DNA from: Actinospica acidithermotolerans
GTDB lineage: Bacteria > Actinomycetota > Actinomycetes > Streptomycetales > Catenulisporaceae
Assembly: GCF_018139625.1 (NCBI RefSeq)
Contig: NZ_JAGSOH010000021.1
Location: 1 to 64,000, forward strand
Direction of reading: 5' to 3'
DNA length: 64,000 nt
Shown here: piece after piece, positions 52,695 to 61,384 of the stretch
Layout: every line of letters starts with the position of its first letter
How positions within the stretch are numbered: the stretch's first letter is position 1
Notes under the pieces: model-generated
What the model was told of the DNA's origin: nothing
The model's input: only the letters and a program-made list of their open reading frames with translations
Databases searched by the model: none
Position numbers and translations under genes: made by a program

Positions 52695-53129
52695 AGCTGG
52701 GACCTCGCTTGCCGAGTCATCGGTGGGGCGGGCGGCGCCGGCCGGTGAGGTCGGCGCGCCGGGGAGTCTCCGCCAACACGGGAGAGTGATTGTCCTACAA
52801 ACTCCTCCGTCACCGTAGCAGGAGCCCTCAGCCAACAGCAAGAACCTGGTCTCGTGCATTTTTAGCCCGATATGCGCCTGCTCGGGCGAAGTATTTTGTC
52901 CAACAATCGTCGCTAGAGACGTCGGGTGGCGCGGGCTGGTCGGGAACATCTGGCCTGTTCAGGGCAGATTGGCAGACACTTAGCCATACATGTTGGTCAA
53001 CCTTGGGCGCGAAAGAGATGTCTTCGCACGTAGCTTGCCACGCCCCAGGGGCAGTGTTAGCTTAAAACTACTTCTTGTTCGACAATCTGAGTCGAACCGC
53101 AGGAAGGAGGTCGGTGGTCGAAGCCGCAG
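52695..53129. promoter_or_regulatory. Upstream region of the aromatic operon with three GntR-type palindromes
   Basis: TTGTCCTACAA (52790-52800), TTGTCCAACAA (52896-52906) and TTGTTCGACAA (53075-53085) share TTGTNNNACAA, typical of FCD-type GntR sites. On the minus strand a weak promoter TTGCTG (52836-52841) with TACGGT (52812-52817), spacer 18, would place the first palindrome at the transcription start. The region is less GC-rich than its surroundings. I support no gene in it. Confidence 0.6.
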
Positions 53130-54344
53130 TCAGGCTTCGACCCGATTGTCGATGCGGGTGAGCGCGGGCAGCGCCAGCAGCCCGCAGAGCACTGTCGGCA
53201 CCCCGCCGGCGATCAGCGACCAGCGAGGGCCCTCAGCCTGCGCGATCCAGCCGACGAGCGGGCCGCCGATCGGCGTCGAGCCCTGCCACGCCAGCGCCCA
53301 CAGCGCCATGACCCGGCCGCGCATCTCGGGTCGCGCCCCCAGTTGGAGCGTGGTCTTGGCGTACGAGTTGAACGTGATGCTGCCGTACCCGACGAACAGC
53401 AGGACCACCAACTCAGCCCACAGCGACGACGCGAGCGCCGCCACCGTGATCGCGATCCCCCAGCCGATCGCCGCCAGGCACAGCGAGCGGGCCCGCAACC
53501 TCGCCCTTGACGCCGACACGAGTCCGCCGACGACCGCGCCGGCTCCCATCACCGAGGTCATCAGGCCGTACGTCCCGGCTCCGCCCCTGAACACCCCGCT
53601 CGCCATCAGCGGCAGCGTCACCGGGAACTCCCAGGCGAGCGCGCCGATCAGCCCGATCATCAGGAGCGGAACCAGCAGCTCCGGCGTCTCGCGGACGTAG
53701 GCCAGCCCGGCTCTGATCTGCCCCTTCCGCTGCTTGACCGGCCGCGCCGGATACAGCAGCGCCGAGTTCATCAGCGCGAGCGACGCCAGCACCGCGCCGT
53801 AGGAGACCGCGTTGCACGCGAAGCACGTCGCGAGCCCGAGCGAGGCGACCAGGACTCCGCCGAGCGCGGCACCGAAGACGCGGGCCAGGTTCATCGCCAC
53901 CGAGTTGAGCGTGACGGCGTTCGCCAGGTCCTGCGGCGGCACCATCTCGGTGATGAAGCTCTGCCGCGCCGGATTGTCGAAGACGTTCACGAACCCGAGC
54001 GCGAGCGCGAGCATCACGACCGACCAGACCCGGATGACGTGCGTGCCGGTGAGGATCGCGAAGACCGCGGCGACGACGCCGGCCAGCGTCTGCGTGACGT
54101 AGAGGATGCGCCTCTTGTTCGACCGATCCGCGATCAATCCGCCCATCGGCCCGAACAGCAGCATCGGCACGAACCGCGCCGCCGTCGCCAGCCCGAGCAC
54201 CGTGCCGCTGTGCGTGAGGCCGAGCACCAGGAACGACTGGGCCACCGTCTGCATCCACGTGCCCATCACGGACACGAGCTGGCCCGCGAAGTACAGCCGG
54301 TAGTTCCGATGGGCCAGCGAGGAGATTATGCGCACAACCCTCAC
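53130..54344 (-). CDS. MFS transporter, DHA3 (MefA/enterobactin-exporter-like) family
   Basis: A 404-residue transporter with 12 helices. RNYRLYFAGQLVSVMGTWMQ at the start and FGPMGGLIADRSNKRRILY (loop 2-3) are typical for DHA3 exporters. It lies upstream of the aromatic operon on the same strand, across a 435-base regulatory gap, so co-regulation is possible but not shown. Start GTG 54344. Substrate unknown. Confidence 0.85.
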   Translation of the reverse strand: MRVVRIISSLAHRNYRLYFAGQLVSVMGTWMQTVAQSFLVLGLTHSGTVLGLATAARFVPMLLFGPMGGLIADRSNKRRILYVTQTLAGVVAAVFAILTGTHVIRVWSVVMLALALGFVNVFDNPARQSFITEMVPPQDLANAVTLNSVAMNLARVFGAALGGVLVASLGLATCFACNAVSYGAVLASLALMNSALLYPARPVKQRKGQIRAGLAYVRETPELLVPLLMIGLIGALAWEFPVTLPLMASGVFRGGAGTYGLMTSVMGAGAVVGGLVSASRARLRARSLCLAAIGWGIAITVAALASSLWAELVVLLFVGYGSITFNSYAKTTLQLGARPEMRGRVMALWALAWQGSTPIGGPLVGWIAQAEGPRWSLIAGGVPTVLCGLLALPALTRIDNRVEA

Positions 54345-54563
54345 TGTATATTTAGCTCGGGTAAGGAGCTACCTGCGGCGAGCTACCTGCCACCGACCTT
54401 CTGTCTGAGTACGCACTACTCAAGACACCTCGTCCCCACGCTTGGAGTATCAGCGTGGGAGATCCCGCGCGGAGGTCTGCACAGGCACCGGCACCGGCAC
54501 CTCATGGACCGTCATCGGCGCACCCGCCGACGACCTGGCCGCAGGAGACTGAGGAAGATCAGG
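54345..54563. other. Divergent intergenic region
   Basis: It holds the promoters for the MFS gene and the next plus-strand gene. AT-rich TGTATATTTA at about 54346-54356 may belong to the MFS promoter. Nothing else is supported. Confidence 0.35.
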
Positions 54564-55061
54564 ATGTTCGAGCGAAACCACCTGCTCAAGCACGGTGCCG
54601 CGACCCACGGCGTGGTCACGGACCACAAGGAGATCGCGCGGGACCAGTTCGGCAGCGAACTCGACTACTCGATCCGCGTCAAGGTCAGGTTCGAGGACGG
54701 CGGCGAGACCGAGATCGTCCACCGCTGGACCAAGCGCGCGCAGGTCGGCATCCTCCGCGTCGGCGACAAGGTCCCGGTCCGCTACGACCCGGACGACCAC
54801 TCCAAGGCGGTCATCGACATGCCCGCCCTCGAAGCCGCGCACGCCAAGCAGATCGCCGACGCGAAGGCCACCCTCAAGCACTACGAGGAGGAGCGCGTAG
54901 CCCGCGCCCAAGCCGAGATCGCCGCCGACGCCGAACGCGGGCACAAGCACCACCACTGTTTCAATGCGGCGTGCCCCGGCTATCTGTTGGCGGCGACCCG
55001 CCGCCGGCGACGGACATGCTCACTGAGGGTGATGATGGCTGCCGACTGCAGCGTCCCATAG
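54564..55061 (+). CDS. DUF3592-like soluble protein, function unknown
   Basis: A 165-residue protein. THGVVTDHKEIARDQFGSEL, VKVRFEDGGETEIVHRWTKR and VGDKVPVRYDPDDHSKAVID form the small beta domain often found in DUF3592-like proteins. A charged helix (about 95-130) follows. The end HKHHHCFNAACPG and the Arg run look unlike the rest, and the last 80 bases overlap an opposite-strand gene, so the C-terminus may be altered. ATG 54564 has GAGGAAG upstream. Confidence 0.6.
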   Translation: MFERNHLLKHGAATHGVVTDHKEIARDQFGSELDYSIRVKVRFEDGGETEIVHRWTKRAQVGILRVGDKVPVRYDPDDHSKAVIDMPALEAAHAKQIADAKATLKHYEEERVARAQAEIAADAERGHKHHHCFNAACPGYLLAATRRRRRTCSLRVMMAADCSVP

Positions 55062-55210
55062 ATGATCACCGATACGGCAAACAGCGTCACCTGATGGTGC
55101 ACGATCAGCAGTGTGAAGGCGCTTAGCACGACCGCTAACGGCACGAGCACGATGCCCGCGGAGACGAGGAAGAGCTTCGGTAGCGACTGCGTGCGTATCC
55201 AAGCGTTCAC
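54980..55210 (-). CDS. Small two-helix membrane protein
   Basis: From GTG 55210 a 76-residue frame encodes two hydrophobic helices (about 10-33 and 38-60) and a basic end HVRRRRRVAANR, consistent with an inner-membrane hairpin. The lower GC and the clear pattern favour coding, but the gene overlaps the end of its convergent neighbour by 82 bases. No family is recognised. Confidence 0.5.
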   Translation of the reverse strand: MNAWIRTQSLPKLFLVSAGIVLVPLAVVLSAFTLLIVHHQVTLFAVSVIIYGTLQSAAIITLSEHVRRRRRVAANR

Positions 55211-55269
55211 CAGGCAATGATGCACCTGGATCCGCCGTGGGCGCAGGCCGCATCCCGTGTGTTGGCGCG

Positions 55270-55298
55270 TTGAAAGTTTCACAGACTTTTGACATAGT
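55270..55298 (+). promoter_or_regulatory. Candidate promoter of the expansin-like gene
   Basis: TTGAAA (55270-55275) and CATAGT (55293-55298) are 17 bases apart, 64 bases before the start codon, in an unusually AT-rich stretch. Confidence 0.5.
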
Positions 55299-55361
55299 CC
55301 CGCGCCCGGCGCGACCATTCCGGCATCCGACCCGTCGCGAGGAGATGCGGGGAACCTGCCG

Positions 55362-56780
55362 ATGCGTAGCCGAACTCATGCGTCCGTGCGGGGGCGCCAC
55401 GCCACCGCCGTCAGCATTCGTACGCTGATCGCCGTCCTCTGCGCCGTGGGGCTGGCCGCGATGGCGGTGATCGCGGGTTCGGCGCCCGCGGACGCGCTGG
55501 ACGTGACCGGCAGCGGTTCGCCGGTCACCGGGAACGCCACTTACTTCTCCGGGCTCGGCTCGCCGTACGGCGGCTGCGGGCTGCCGCAGGCGGACCTGGA
55601 TACGCAGGACTTCCTCGCGCTGAACGTCTACAACACGCCGGGCAACTACGGCAGCGAGCCGCGGCCTATTCCGGCGGCCGACGCGTCGATGACGGGCATG
55701 TTCGACAACGGACTCAACTGCGGCCGCTACGTGCAGGTCACCATCGGTGACTACTGCACGGGCACCAACGACGGCGCGCAGAACGAATCGTTCTGCCGCA
55801 ACGGCTCCTGGGTCGCGGACCAGTACAACGGCGCCACGCTCACGTTCGTCGTCGCGGACAGTTGCGCGGACGCCAACGCGTGGTGCCGCGACGACCCGTA
55901 CCACGTGGATCTCGCGCAGAACTCGCTGAGCCAGTTCCTGCTCAACGGCGCAACGACCGCCGGCCTGCCGGGCAAGTGGAACAACCGGCAGGTCAGCTGG
56001 CAGTTCGTGTCGGCGCCGAACTACAGCGGTGACATCAACATCGGGTTCATCCAGGGCGCGCAGGCGTGGTGGTCGGCGATCGCGATCTCGCACCTGCCCA
56101 ACGGAATCCACGGTGTGCGCTACTACGCGAACGGCACGTGGCAGTCCGGCACGATGGACAGCGACATGGGCGACGACTACATCATCGCCCCGACGACCAG
56201 CGGCGGCAGCCAGTACGAGATCCAGGTGATCGACGCCTCCGACAGCCTGCTCAACAACGGCGAGGTGTACTCGTTCTCGATGCCGTCCTCCTGCGGGACC
56301 CAGTGCAGCGCGGCGTACACGGCGACGACGTACACGACCTCCACCGGACCGACTGCGAGCGCCAGCCAGAGTACGAGCGCCAGTGCCAGTGCCAGTACCA
56401 GTACCAGCGGTACGAGCTCTTCGTCGGCTGGTCCAACGGCCACCGGGGCGACGGGAGGAACGACGGGGGCGAGCGCTGGTGCGCAGTGCGCGGCGACCGT
56501 CTCGACCGTGTCCAGCTGGACCGGCGGTTATCAGGTCTCGATCAATGTCGCGAACACCGGGACCGCGGCGACCACCACGTGGAAGACCGTGCTCGCGCTG
56601 CCCGGGTCCGACACGATCGCGAGCTCGTGGAACGCGACTACCGCTCAGTCGGGCCAGACGGTCACCGCCGTCGCGGCGTCGTACGACGGCGCTGTGGCGG
56701 CGGGAGCGTCGACGAGCTGGGGTATGACGGTGAACGGGAGCGGGCCGCCGCCGACGTCCGCGACCTGCTCGGCCGGCTGA
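55362..56780 (+). CDS. Secreted expansin-like protein with CBM2
   Basis: A 472-residue exported protein. The signal peptide is about 1-46. A double-psi beta-barrel like that of expansins (about 55-190; GNATYFSGLGSPYGGCGLPQ and VVADSCADANAWC) and a second beta domain (about 190-315) loosen cellulose without hydrolysis. A Ser/Thr/Ala linker (about 325-370) joins a CBM2 (about 373-472; VSSWTGGYQVSINVANTG). With GH74 and GH3 it completes a cell-wall-degrading set. ATG 55362 follows a GAGGAG site. Confidence 0.8.
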   Translation: MRSRTHASVRGRHATAVSIRTLIAVLCAVGLAAMAVIAGSAPADALDVTGSGSPVTGNATYFSGLGSPYGGCGLPQADLDTQDFLALNVYNTPGNYGSEPRPIPAADASMTGMFDNGLNCGRYVQVTIGDYCTGTNDGAQNESFCRNGSWVADQYNGATLTFVVADSCADANAWCRDDPYHVDLAQNSLSQFLLNGATTAGLPGKWNNRQVSWQFVSAPNYSGDINIGFIQGAQAWWSAIAISHLPNGIHGVRYYANGTWQSGTMDSDMGDDYIIAPTTSGGSQYEIQVIDASDSLLNNGEVYSFSMPSSCGTQCSAAYTATTYTTSTGPTASASQSTSASASASTSTSGTSSSSAGPTATGATGGTTGASAGAQCAATVSTVSSWTGGYQVSINVANTGTAATTTWKTVLALPGSDTIASSWNATTAQSGQTVTAVAASYDGAVAAGASTSWGMTVNGSGPPPTSATCSAG

Positions 56781-56789
56781 GCAGCGGGA

Positions 56790-56960
56790 TCAGGACCGGC
56801 TTTCGCTCCCTTTCCGCATGCTGGGCAGCAGGCGCCAGAGGCGGCCGCAGATGACGGTGCCGACGACCAGGAGCACGTAGACGGCCGGGGTCCACGCGCC
56901 GCCGGTGATCTCGGTGACCTGGCCGTGGTCGAGGGTGACGGTGAGCGGGTTCGTGATCAC
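56790..56960 (-). CDS. Small membrane protein coupled to the FUSC gene (56 aa)
   Basis: GTG 56960 overlaps the FUSC stop as GTGA. The 56 residues contain one helix (about 24-42, WTPAVYVLLVVGTVICGRLW) and a basic end. It may be a partner of the FUSC transporter. No family is recognised. Confidence 0.6.
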   Translation of the reverse strand: MITNPLTVTLDHGQVTEITGGAWTPAVYVLLVVGTVICGRLWRLLPSMRKGSESRS

Positions 56961-58084
56961 GTGCGATCGCCGGAGGCTTCCCGCCTCTTGCCGAGCAGGC
57001 CCGCGAGGAGCATGACGAGTACGCCGATGCCGGCACCGCACACCGTCCACAGCACGCGGTCGCCTTCGGCGCCGTAGTCGGAGGGCTGCGGGAGGTCGAC
57101 GAGTATCAGCACACCCGCGGCGATGGCCGCACAGTAGACGGCGTAGTTCCAGAAGCGGATTCCGACCGCGTGCGCGAACAGGACGAGGGCGACCACTTCG
57201 AGTCCGCGGTCGATCGCGAACAGCCTGAGCCCGTGTTCGTCGGCCGGGATCAGGAGCACCAGGGCGGCGACGATGCCGCCGATCAGCGCACCGGCCACGC
57301 GCTGGGCGGCGACGAGCGTGGCCTGGTCGAGGCTCGGCTTCATCGCGACCAGGGCCGCGATCGGCATCCAGTAGCCGTGCGAGATGCTCAGTCCGAAGGC
57401 GAGCGCGGCGGTGCCGGCGATGACCAGGGCGCGGAGCACCGCGAACATGATCATCGGCCGGGTCAGGCTCCGGCGCGCCGTGTCGCCGGGGAGCTCGGCG
57501 ACGAGCGGTGGACGGTCCTCGCGTCCGCGGATCAGCCACCAGGCGAACGTGACCGCTATCCACAGCGCCGCTCCCCCGGCCCACGCGAGCGTCTGAGCCC
57601 AGGTGTAGCTCGTGACGACGCTCGTGTGGTGGAGGCTCGCGGCGACCCCGAGGCAGACGATGAACCACAGGTTCAGCAGCAGGGCCGCGACGAACCGGTG
57701 GATGCCCAGCGCGGCGGCCAGGCCGGCCAGCAGGGTGACCGCGAAGCCCGCCAGCACCAGCCAGCCCCAGTCGTCGCCGCCGATGCCGAATCCGAGCGCG
57801 GTCAAACCCGCGCCGAGCAGCGCGAAGACGGCGACGTGCGACGAACGGTGCCCGAAGCCGCCGCCCGGGTCGACCATCGCCGAGAACAGCAGGCCGAACA
57901 GCGCGCTGAGCAGGTACACCTCGTGGCCGATCGCCCAGAACACGATCAGGGGCACGAGCGCGATGTCCAAGATCAGCATTGCGCGCGGCCAGTTGAGCCC
58001 GGCGGGATCCGGCGCGAAGACCCTCGAAAGCTCGCCGGACACCTTCCGCCCGAGGGTCGGGCCGGCCGCCGTGTTCGCCTGCAT
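56957..58084 (-). CDS. FUSC-family membrane protein, aromatic acid exporter-like
   Basis: A 375-residue protein with about 10 hydrophobic helices in two blocks and a soluble linker (ELPGDTARRSLTRP). SHGYWMPIAALVAMKPSL and QRVAGALIGGIVAALVLL are typical FUSC motifs, as in AaeB exporters of hydroxybenzoate. The gene lies 86 bases downstream of purU in the O-demethylase operon, so it may export or balance aromatic acids. Its stop overlaps the start of a 56-residue membrane protein. Confidence 0.78.
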   Translation of the reverse strand: MQANTAAGPTLGRKVSGELSRVFAPDPAGLNWPRAMLILDIALVPLIVFWAIGHEVYLLSALFGLLFSAMVDPGGGFGHRSSHVAVFALLGAGLTALGFGIGGDDWGWLVLAGFAVTLLAGLAAALGIHRFVAALLLNLWFIVCLGVAASLHHTSVVTSYTWAQTLAWAGGAALWIAVTFAWWLIRGREDRPPLVAELPGDTARRSLTRPMIMFAVLRALVIAGTAALAFGLSISHGYWMPIAALVAMKPSLDQATLVAAQRVAGALIGGIVAALVLLIPADEHGLRLFAIDRGLEVVALVLFAHAVGIRFWNYAVYCAAIAAGVLILVDLPQPSDYGAEGDRVLWTVCGAGIGVLVMLLAGLLGKRREASGDRT

Positions 58085-58170
58085 GGGCGCGCACTCCCTC
58101 GCTCGTTTGTCGCCGAGGCTGCTACGGGCTCGCGCCTTCCACTCTCCGCCCGAACGGCTGCGCGCGCATC

Positions 58171-59082
58171 CTAGGCGAAGACGATCGTGTGGTTTCCGCT
58201 GCGGATCACGCGGTCCTCGGCGTGCCAGAGCACGGCTCGGGACAGGACGGCGCGTTCGACGTCGGCGCCGCGTCGCATGAGGTCGGCGGCGGTGTCGGCG
58301 TGCGTGACCCGGACGACGTCCTGTTCGATGATCGGGCCCTCGTCGAGGTCCTCGGTCACGTAGTGCGCGGTGGCGCCGATCAGCTTCACGCCGCGTTCCT
58401 TGGCCTTGGCGTACGGGCCGGCGCCGATGAAGGCGGGCAGGAACGAGTGGTGGATGTTGATGATGGGCACCCCCGCCTGCTCGATGAACGAGCCGGACAG
58501 GATCTGCATGTAGCGCGCGAGGACCACGAAGTCGACGTTGCCCTTCAGGAGCCTGAGATGCTCGGCCTCGGCGGCCGACTTGTCCGGACCCGCGGACGGG
58601 ACATGGAAGAACGGGATCCCGAAGCCGCGCACCTCCTCGGCCATGTCCGGGTGGTTCGAGATCACCATCGGGATGCTCACCGGCAGCTCGCCGCGCCGGT
58701 GGCGCCAGAGCAGATCGAGCAGGCAGTGGTCCGCCTTGGACGCGAACACCGCCATCCGCAGCGGGACGGACAGGTCGCGCAGCGTGTAGTCCAGCGCGTA
58801 CGGCCGCTTGACCTGCTTGTCGAGGTCGCGTGCGATCTCCGGCAGCACGAGCGGCAGGTTGTCCAGGCTGAACACGGTGCGCTGGAAGAACGCGCCGCCG
58901 AGCGGGTCGTCCGAGTACTGGTCGAGCGAGACGATGTTCGCCTGGTGCCGGGCGAGCACGGCGGCGACCGCCGAGACGATGCCGGTGCGGTCCGCGCCCT
59001 GCACGATCAGCGAGGCGAGGGTGCGGCGGCCGCCGGAGGACGGCTGCGTGCGCGCGGCGGGGGTGTCGAGCGTGACGGTCAA
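58171..59082 (-). CDS. purU: Formyltetrahydrofolate deformylase
   Basis: A 303-residue hydrolase of 10-formyl-THF to formate and THF. An N-terminal ACT domain (about 22-100; VQGADRTGIVSAVAAVLARH) precedes the formyltransferase-fold domain with FVVLARYMQILS, the INIHHSFLPAF active-site segment and EDLDEGPIIEQD. Start TTG 59082 lies one base after the metF stop, with AAGGAAGAAGG upstream. In this operon it recycles THF by releasing the C1 unit as formate. Confidence 0.92.
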   Translation of the reverse strand: MTVTLDTPAARTQPSSGGRRTLASLIVQGADRTGIVSAVAAVLARHQANIVSLDQYSDDPLGGAFFQRTVFSLDNLPLVLPEIARDLDKQVKRPYALDYTLRDLSVPLRMAVFASKADHCLLDLLWRHRRGELPVSIPMVISNHPDMAEEVRGFGIPFFHVPSAGPDKSAAEAEHLRLLKGNVDFVVLARYMQILSGSFIEQAGVPIINIHHSFLPAFIGAGPYAKAKERGVKLIGATAHYVTEDLDEGPIIEQDVVRVTHADTAADLMRRGADVERAVLSRAVLWHAEDRVIRSGNHTIVFA

Positions 59083-59083
59083 C

Positions 59084-59944
59084 TCAGCCTTCTTCCTTGA
59101 ACCGGGCGGCCCATTCGGCGGTCGCCTTGATACCGCCGAACGTGTAGAAGTGCACCTTCACCTCGCCGTGCACGGCCGGGTCGTAGTCCGCCGCGAGCCC
59201 GCGCAGAAAGCGGTCGGGCCCGGCGGTGCCCATCAGGTTCGCCAGGGAGAACCCGTACTTCTTCGCGATCGACGCGCTGGTGCCGACGCCGAACCGGGCG
59301 GCGTACGACATCAGGCGTCGTACGCCGGCCGGCCCGGGCACGCCGATGCGCACGGGCAGGTCGATGCCGACCTCGCGCACCTGCCGGACCCAGCCCAGCA
59401 CCACGTCCACGTCGAAGCCGAACTGGGTGATGATGCTCCCGGCCAGCCCCTGCGCCTCGAGTTCGGCCTGCTTGTCGGCGAGCGCGCCCCACAGCGCGTG
59501 GTCGGCGATCGCCGGATGCCCCTCCGGGTAGCCGCTGATCCCGACGTGCCGCACGCCGTACTCCTGCAGCAGGCCGCTGCGGATGACGGAGAGCGCGTCG
59601 GGGTACGGACCGTGCGGCGTGGACGGATCGCCGCCGATCACGAACACGTCCTCGCCGGCGCCGTCGGCACGCAGTCCGGCGAGGTACTGCTCCAGGGTCT
59701 CCCGCGTGGGCAGCCGGCGGGCGGAGATGTGCGGGACCGGGACGAACCCGAGGCGCCGGACCGCGCGTGCGGCGTCCAGGCGCAGCTGCGGGTCCTCGTT
59801 GCCGAGGTAGGTCACATTGACGCGCGTGCCGGCGGGTATCGCGGACCGGGCATCCTCGAGCCCTGTGACGTCCTTGCCGGTCATCTCGAGCGAGAAGTCG
59901 CGCAGCACGCCGGTGCGAAGCGCGGTCTCCGGAGTCGGGCTCAT
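59084..59944 (-). CDS. metF: Methylenetetrahydrofolate reductase
   Basis: A 286-residue flavoprotein. FSLEMTGKD near the N-terminus contains the family Glu; VNVTYLGNED, VIGGDP and ITQFGFDVD complete the pattern. Here it is placed between two tetrahydrofolate-linked genes. It would run as an oxidase of methyl-THF to methylene-THF after O-demethylation, as proposed for the SYK-6 ligM-metF unit. Start ATG 59944 overlaps the stop of the O-demethylase gene. Confidence 0.9.
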   Translation of the reverse strand: MSPTPETALRTGVLRDFSLEMTGKDVTGLEDARSAIPAGTRVNVTYLGNEDPQLRLDAARAVRRLGFVPVPHISARRLPTRETLEQYLAGLRADGAGEDVFVIGGDPSTPHGPYPDALSVIRSGLLQEYGVRHVGISGYPEGHPAIADHALWGALADKQAELEAQGLAGSIITQFGFDVDVVLGWVRQVREVGIDLPVRIGVPGPAGVRRLMSYAARFGVGTSASIAKKYGFSLANLMGTAGPDRFLRGLAADYDPAVHGEVKVHFYTFGGIKATAEWAARFKEEG

Positions 59945-61290
59945 CGCGCGTTCCTCCGGTAGAGCGTGCGGGCGTGCTGGTTGAAGGGCGCGGGCTGGAC
60001 CGTCGCGCGGATCCGCGGGAAGCCGAGGTCGGCGTTCGGGTCGGTGCCCGCGCCGGGGTGCTCGCCCCAGACGACCTCGACCTCGGTGCCGGGCTCGGCG
60101 TGCTCCTTGTCGATCAGCGTCAGGGCCAGGATCGTGCCGACCGGGTCGATGCTCGCGGTCTGCATCGTCACGCCGGCCAGCTCGCCGTTGCGCTCGACCC
60201 GGTTGCGGGCGTAAGTGAGGTGGAACTCGAGTCCGTCGCCGAGGCCGAGGACACGGCGTGCGTCGTCGATGTCGAAGACGAGCGTCACCTTCGTGCGCCG
60301 CACGGAGTCCTTCGCCTTCTCCAACGCGTCGCGGCCGATGAAGTCGTGGTTGAAGGCGACCATCTTGCCGTAGCCGAGCTCGTAGGGCGAGCAGTAGAAG
60401 TCCTCGATGTCAGGCGAGTAGAGGCTGCCGTTGAGCGGCCGCTGTCCCTCGATGCCGAACAGCGGCACGTAGCGCCGGTATTCGGCGAGCTCGGGATCGG
60501 TGTAGATGCCGGGGACCGGCGACGGTATCCAGCCGCTTTCCACGCTGGGTGTGGTGTAGGCGAGCGCGCCGACGCGGACCAGGCCGAGCGGCTCGCCGGC
60601 CGCGAGCAGCGCGTCGTAGACGGCCGCGGCGTGCTCCCAAGGTCCGATGAACTCCCAGCCGGCCTGTCCCGCCATTCCGTGACGCAGGGCCTTGAACCGG
60701 CGTCCGTCGAGCTCGACGGGGGCGGAGTGGAAGAACTTCACGGCGGGCATCGGGCCGCCGAACACGCTCTCGACGAGCTCTGCCGCGCGCGGTCCCTGCA
60801 CCTGGTAGCGGAACAGCGTCGGGTCGCCGGCCGGCTTGCGGAAGGCCGAGGACGGGTCGGTGCGGAAGGCGACGTCGTAGCCGCCGCGCTCGCCGTGGTA
60901 CTGCACCCAGTGCTGCGCGGCCGGGATCCCGCTGAGCGTGAACGACTCCTCGCCGTCGCGGGCCAGGATCCCGTCGGTCACGATGTTCCCGCGCGCGGTC
61001 ACCGGGAGGAACTGCTTGGCCTGGCCGATCGCGAAGTTCTCGAAGCTGTTGGCGCCGAGGTCGGCGAGCAGCCGCAGCGCGTCCGGGCCGTCGATGAAAA
61101 GGTCGTACATGTGGTGCGAGAGGTTCAGCAGCGCGACGCCCTCGTGCCAGGCGTTCTGCTCGGCGCGCCAGCCGTGCTCGTATTCGCGCTCGACGACCTC
61201 GGGCGTCCAGGGCGCGGCGCCGGGCTTCCACAGCAGGTTCACCGCGGATCCGGCCTTGTCGATTCCGTCCTGCAGGCTGGGCATGCTCAT
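59941..61290 (-). CDS. THF-dependent aryl O-demethylase, LigM/DesA family (copy 1)
   Basis: A 449-residue GcvT-fold enzyme. It moves the methyl of a methoxy-aromatic acid to tetrahydrofolate. NLSHHMYDL, QAKQFLPV, ALRHGMAGQAGWEFIGP, AYTTPSVESGWIPSPVPGIY and GYGKMVAFNHDFIGRDALE match LigM. The Tyr of the AY-segment, recalled as catalytic Tyr247 in LigM, is kept. An Arg recalled as Arg122 is Ile here (SGIPAAQHW). The ATG 61290 start has AAGGA upstream. First gene of the operon with metF, purU and FUSC. Confidence 0.88.
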   Translation of the reverse strand: MSMPSLQDGIDKAGSAVNLLWKPGAAPWTPEVVEREYEHGWRAEQNAWHEGVALLNLSHHMYDLFIDGPDALRLLADLGANSFENFAIGQAKQFLPVTARGNIVTDGILARDGEESFTLSGIPAAQHWVQYHGERGGYDVAFRTDPSSAFRKPAGDPTLFRYQVQGPRAAELVESVFGGPMPAVKFFHSAPVELDGRRFKALRHGMAGQAGWEFIGPWEHAAAVYDALLAAGEPLGLVRVGALAYTTPSVESGWIPSPVPGIYTDPELAEYRRYVPLFGIEGQRPLNGSLYSPDIEDFYCSPYELGYGKMVAFNHDFIGRDALEKAKDSVRRTKVTLVFDIDDARRVLGLGDGLEFHLTYARNRVERNGELAGVTMQTASIDPVGTILALTLIDKEHAEPGTEVEVVWGEHPGAGTDPNADLGFPRIRATVQPAPFNQHARTLYRRNAR

Positions 61291-61317
61291 GCGCTTCCTT
61301 CTCCCTTGAAAGACCGC

Positions 61318-61384
61318 ATCACTAGAACGATCTAGTGATCGGGGCGTCGGCAGCACATTACGCGCCATCGCTAGATCGATCTAG
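61318..61384. promoter_or_regulatory. Two candidate TetR operators between the divergent O-demethylase genes
   Basis: ATCACTAGAACGATCTAGTG at 61318 and CTAGATCGATCTAG at 61371-61384 are related inverted repeats (CTAGANCGATCTAG). They lie between two divergent LigM-like genes. A further weak palindrome CGTACTGTACGGTACG is at 61468-61483. The TetR at 62815 is the likely binder. Confidence 0.7.

Noticed and set aside
53075-53085. Transcription terminator of the MFS gene
   Set aside because: The 11-base palindrome is too short for a stable hairpin and matches two other operator-like sites, so a regulator site is more likely.
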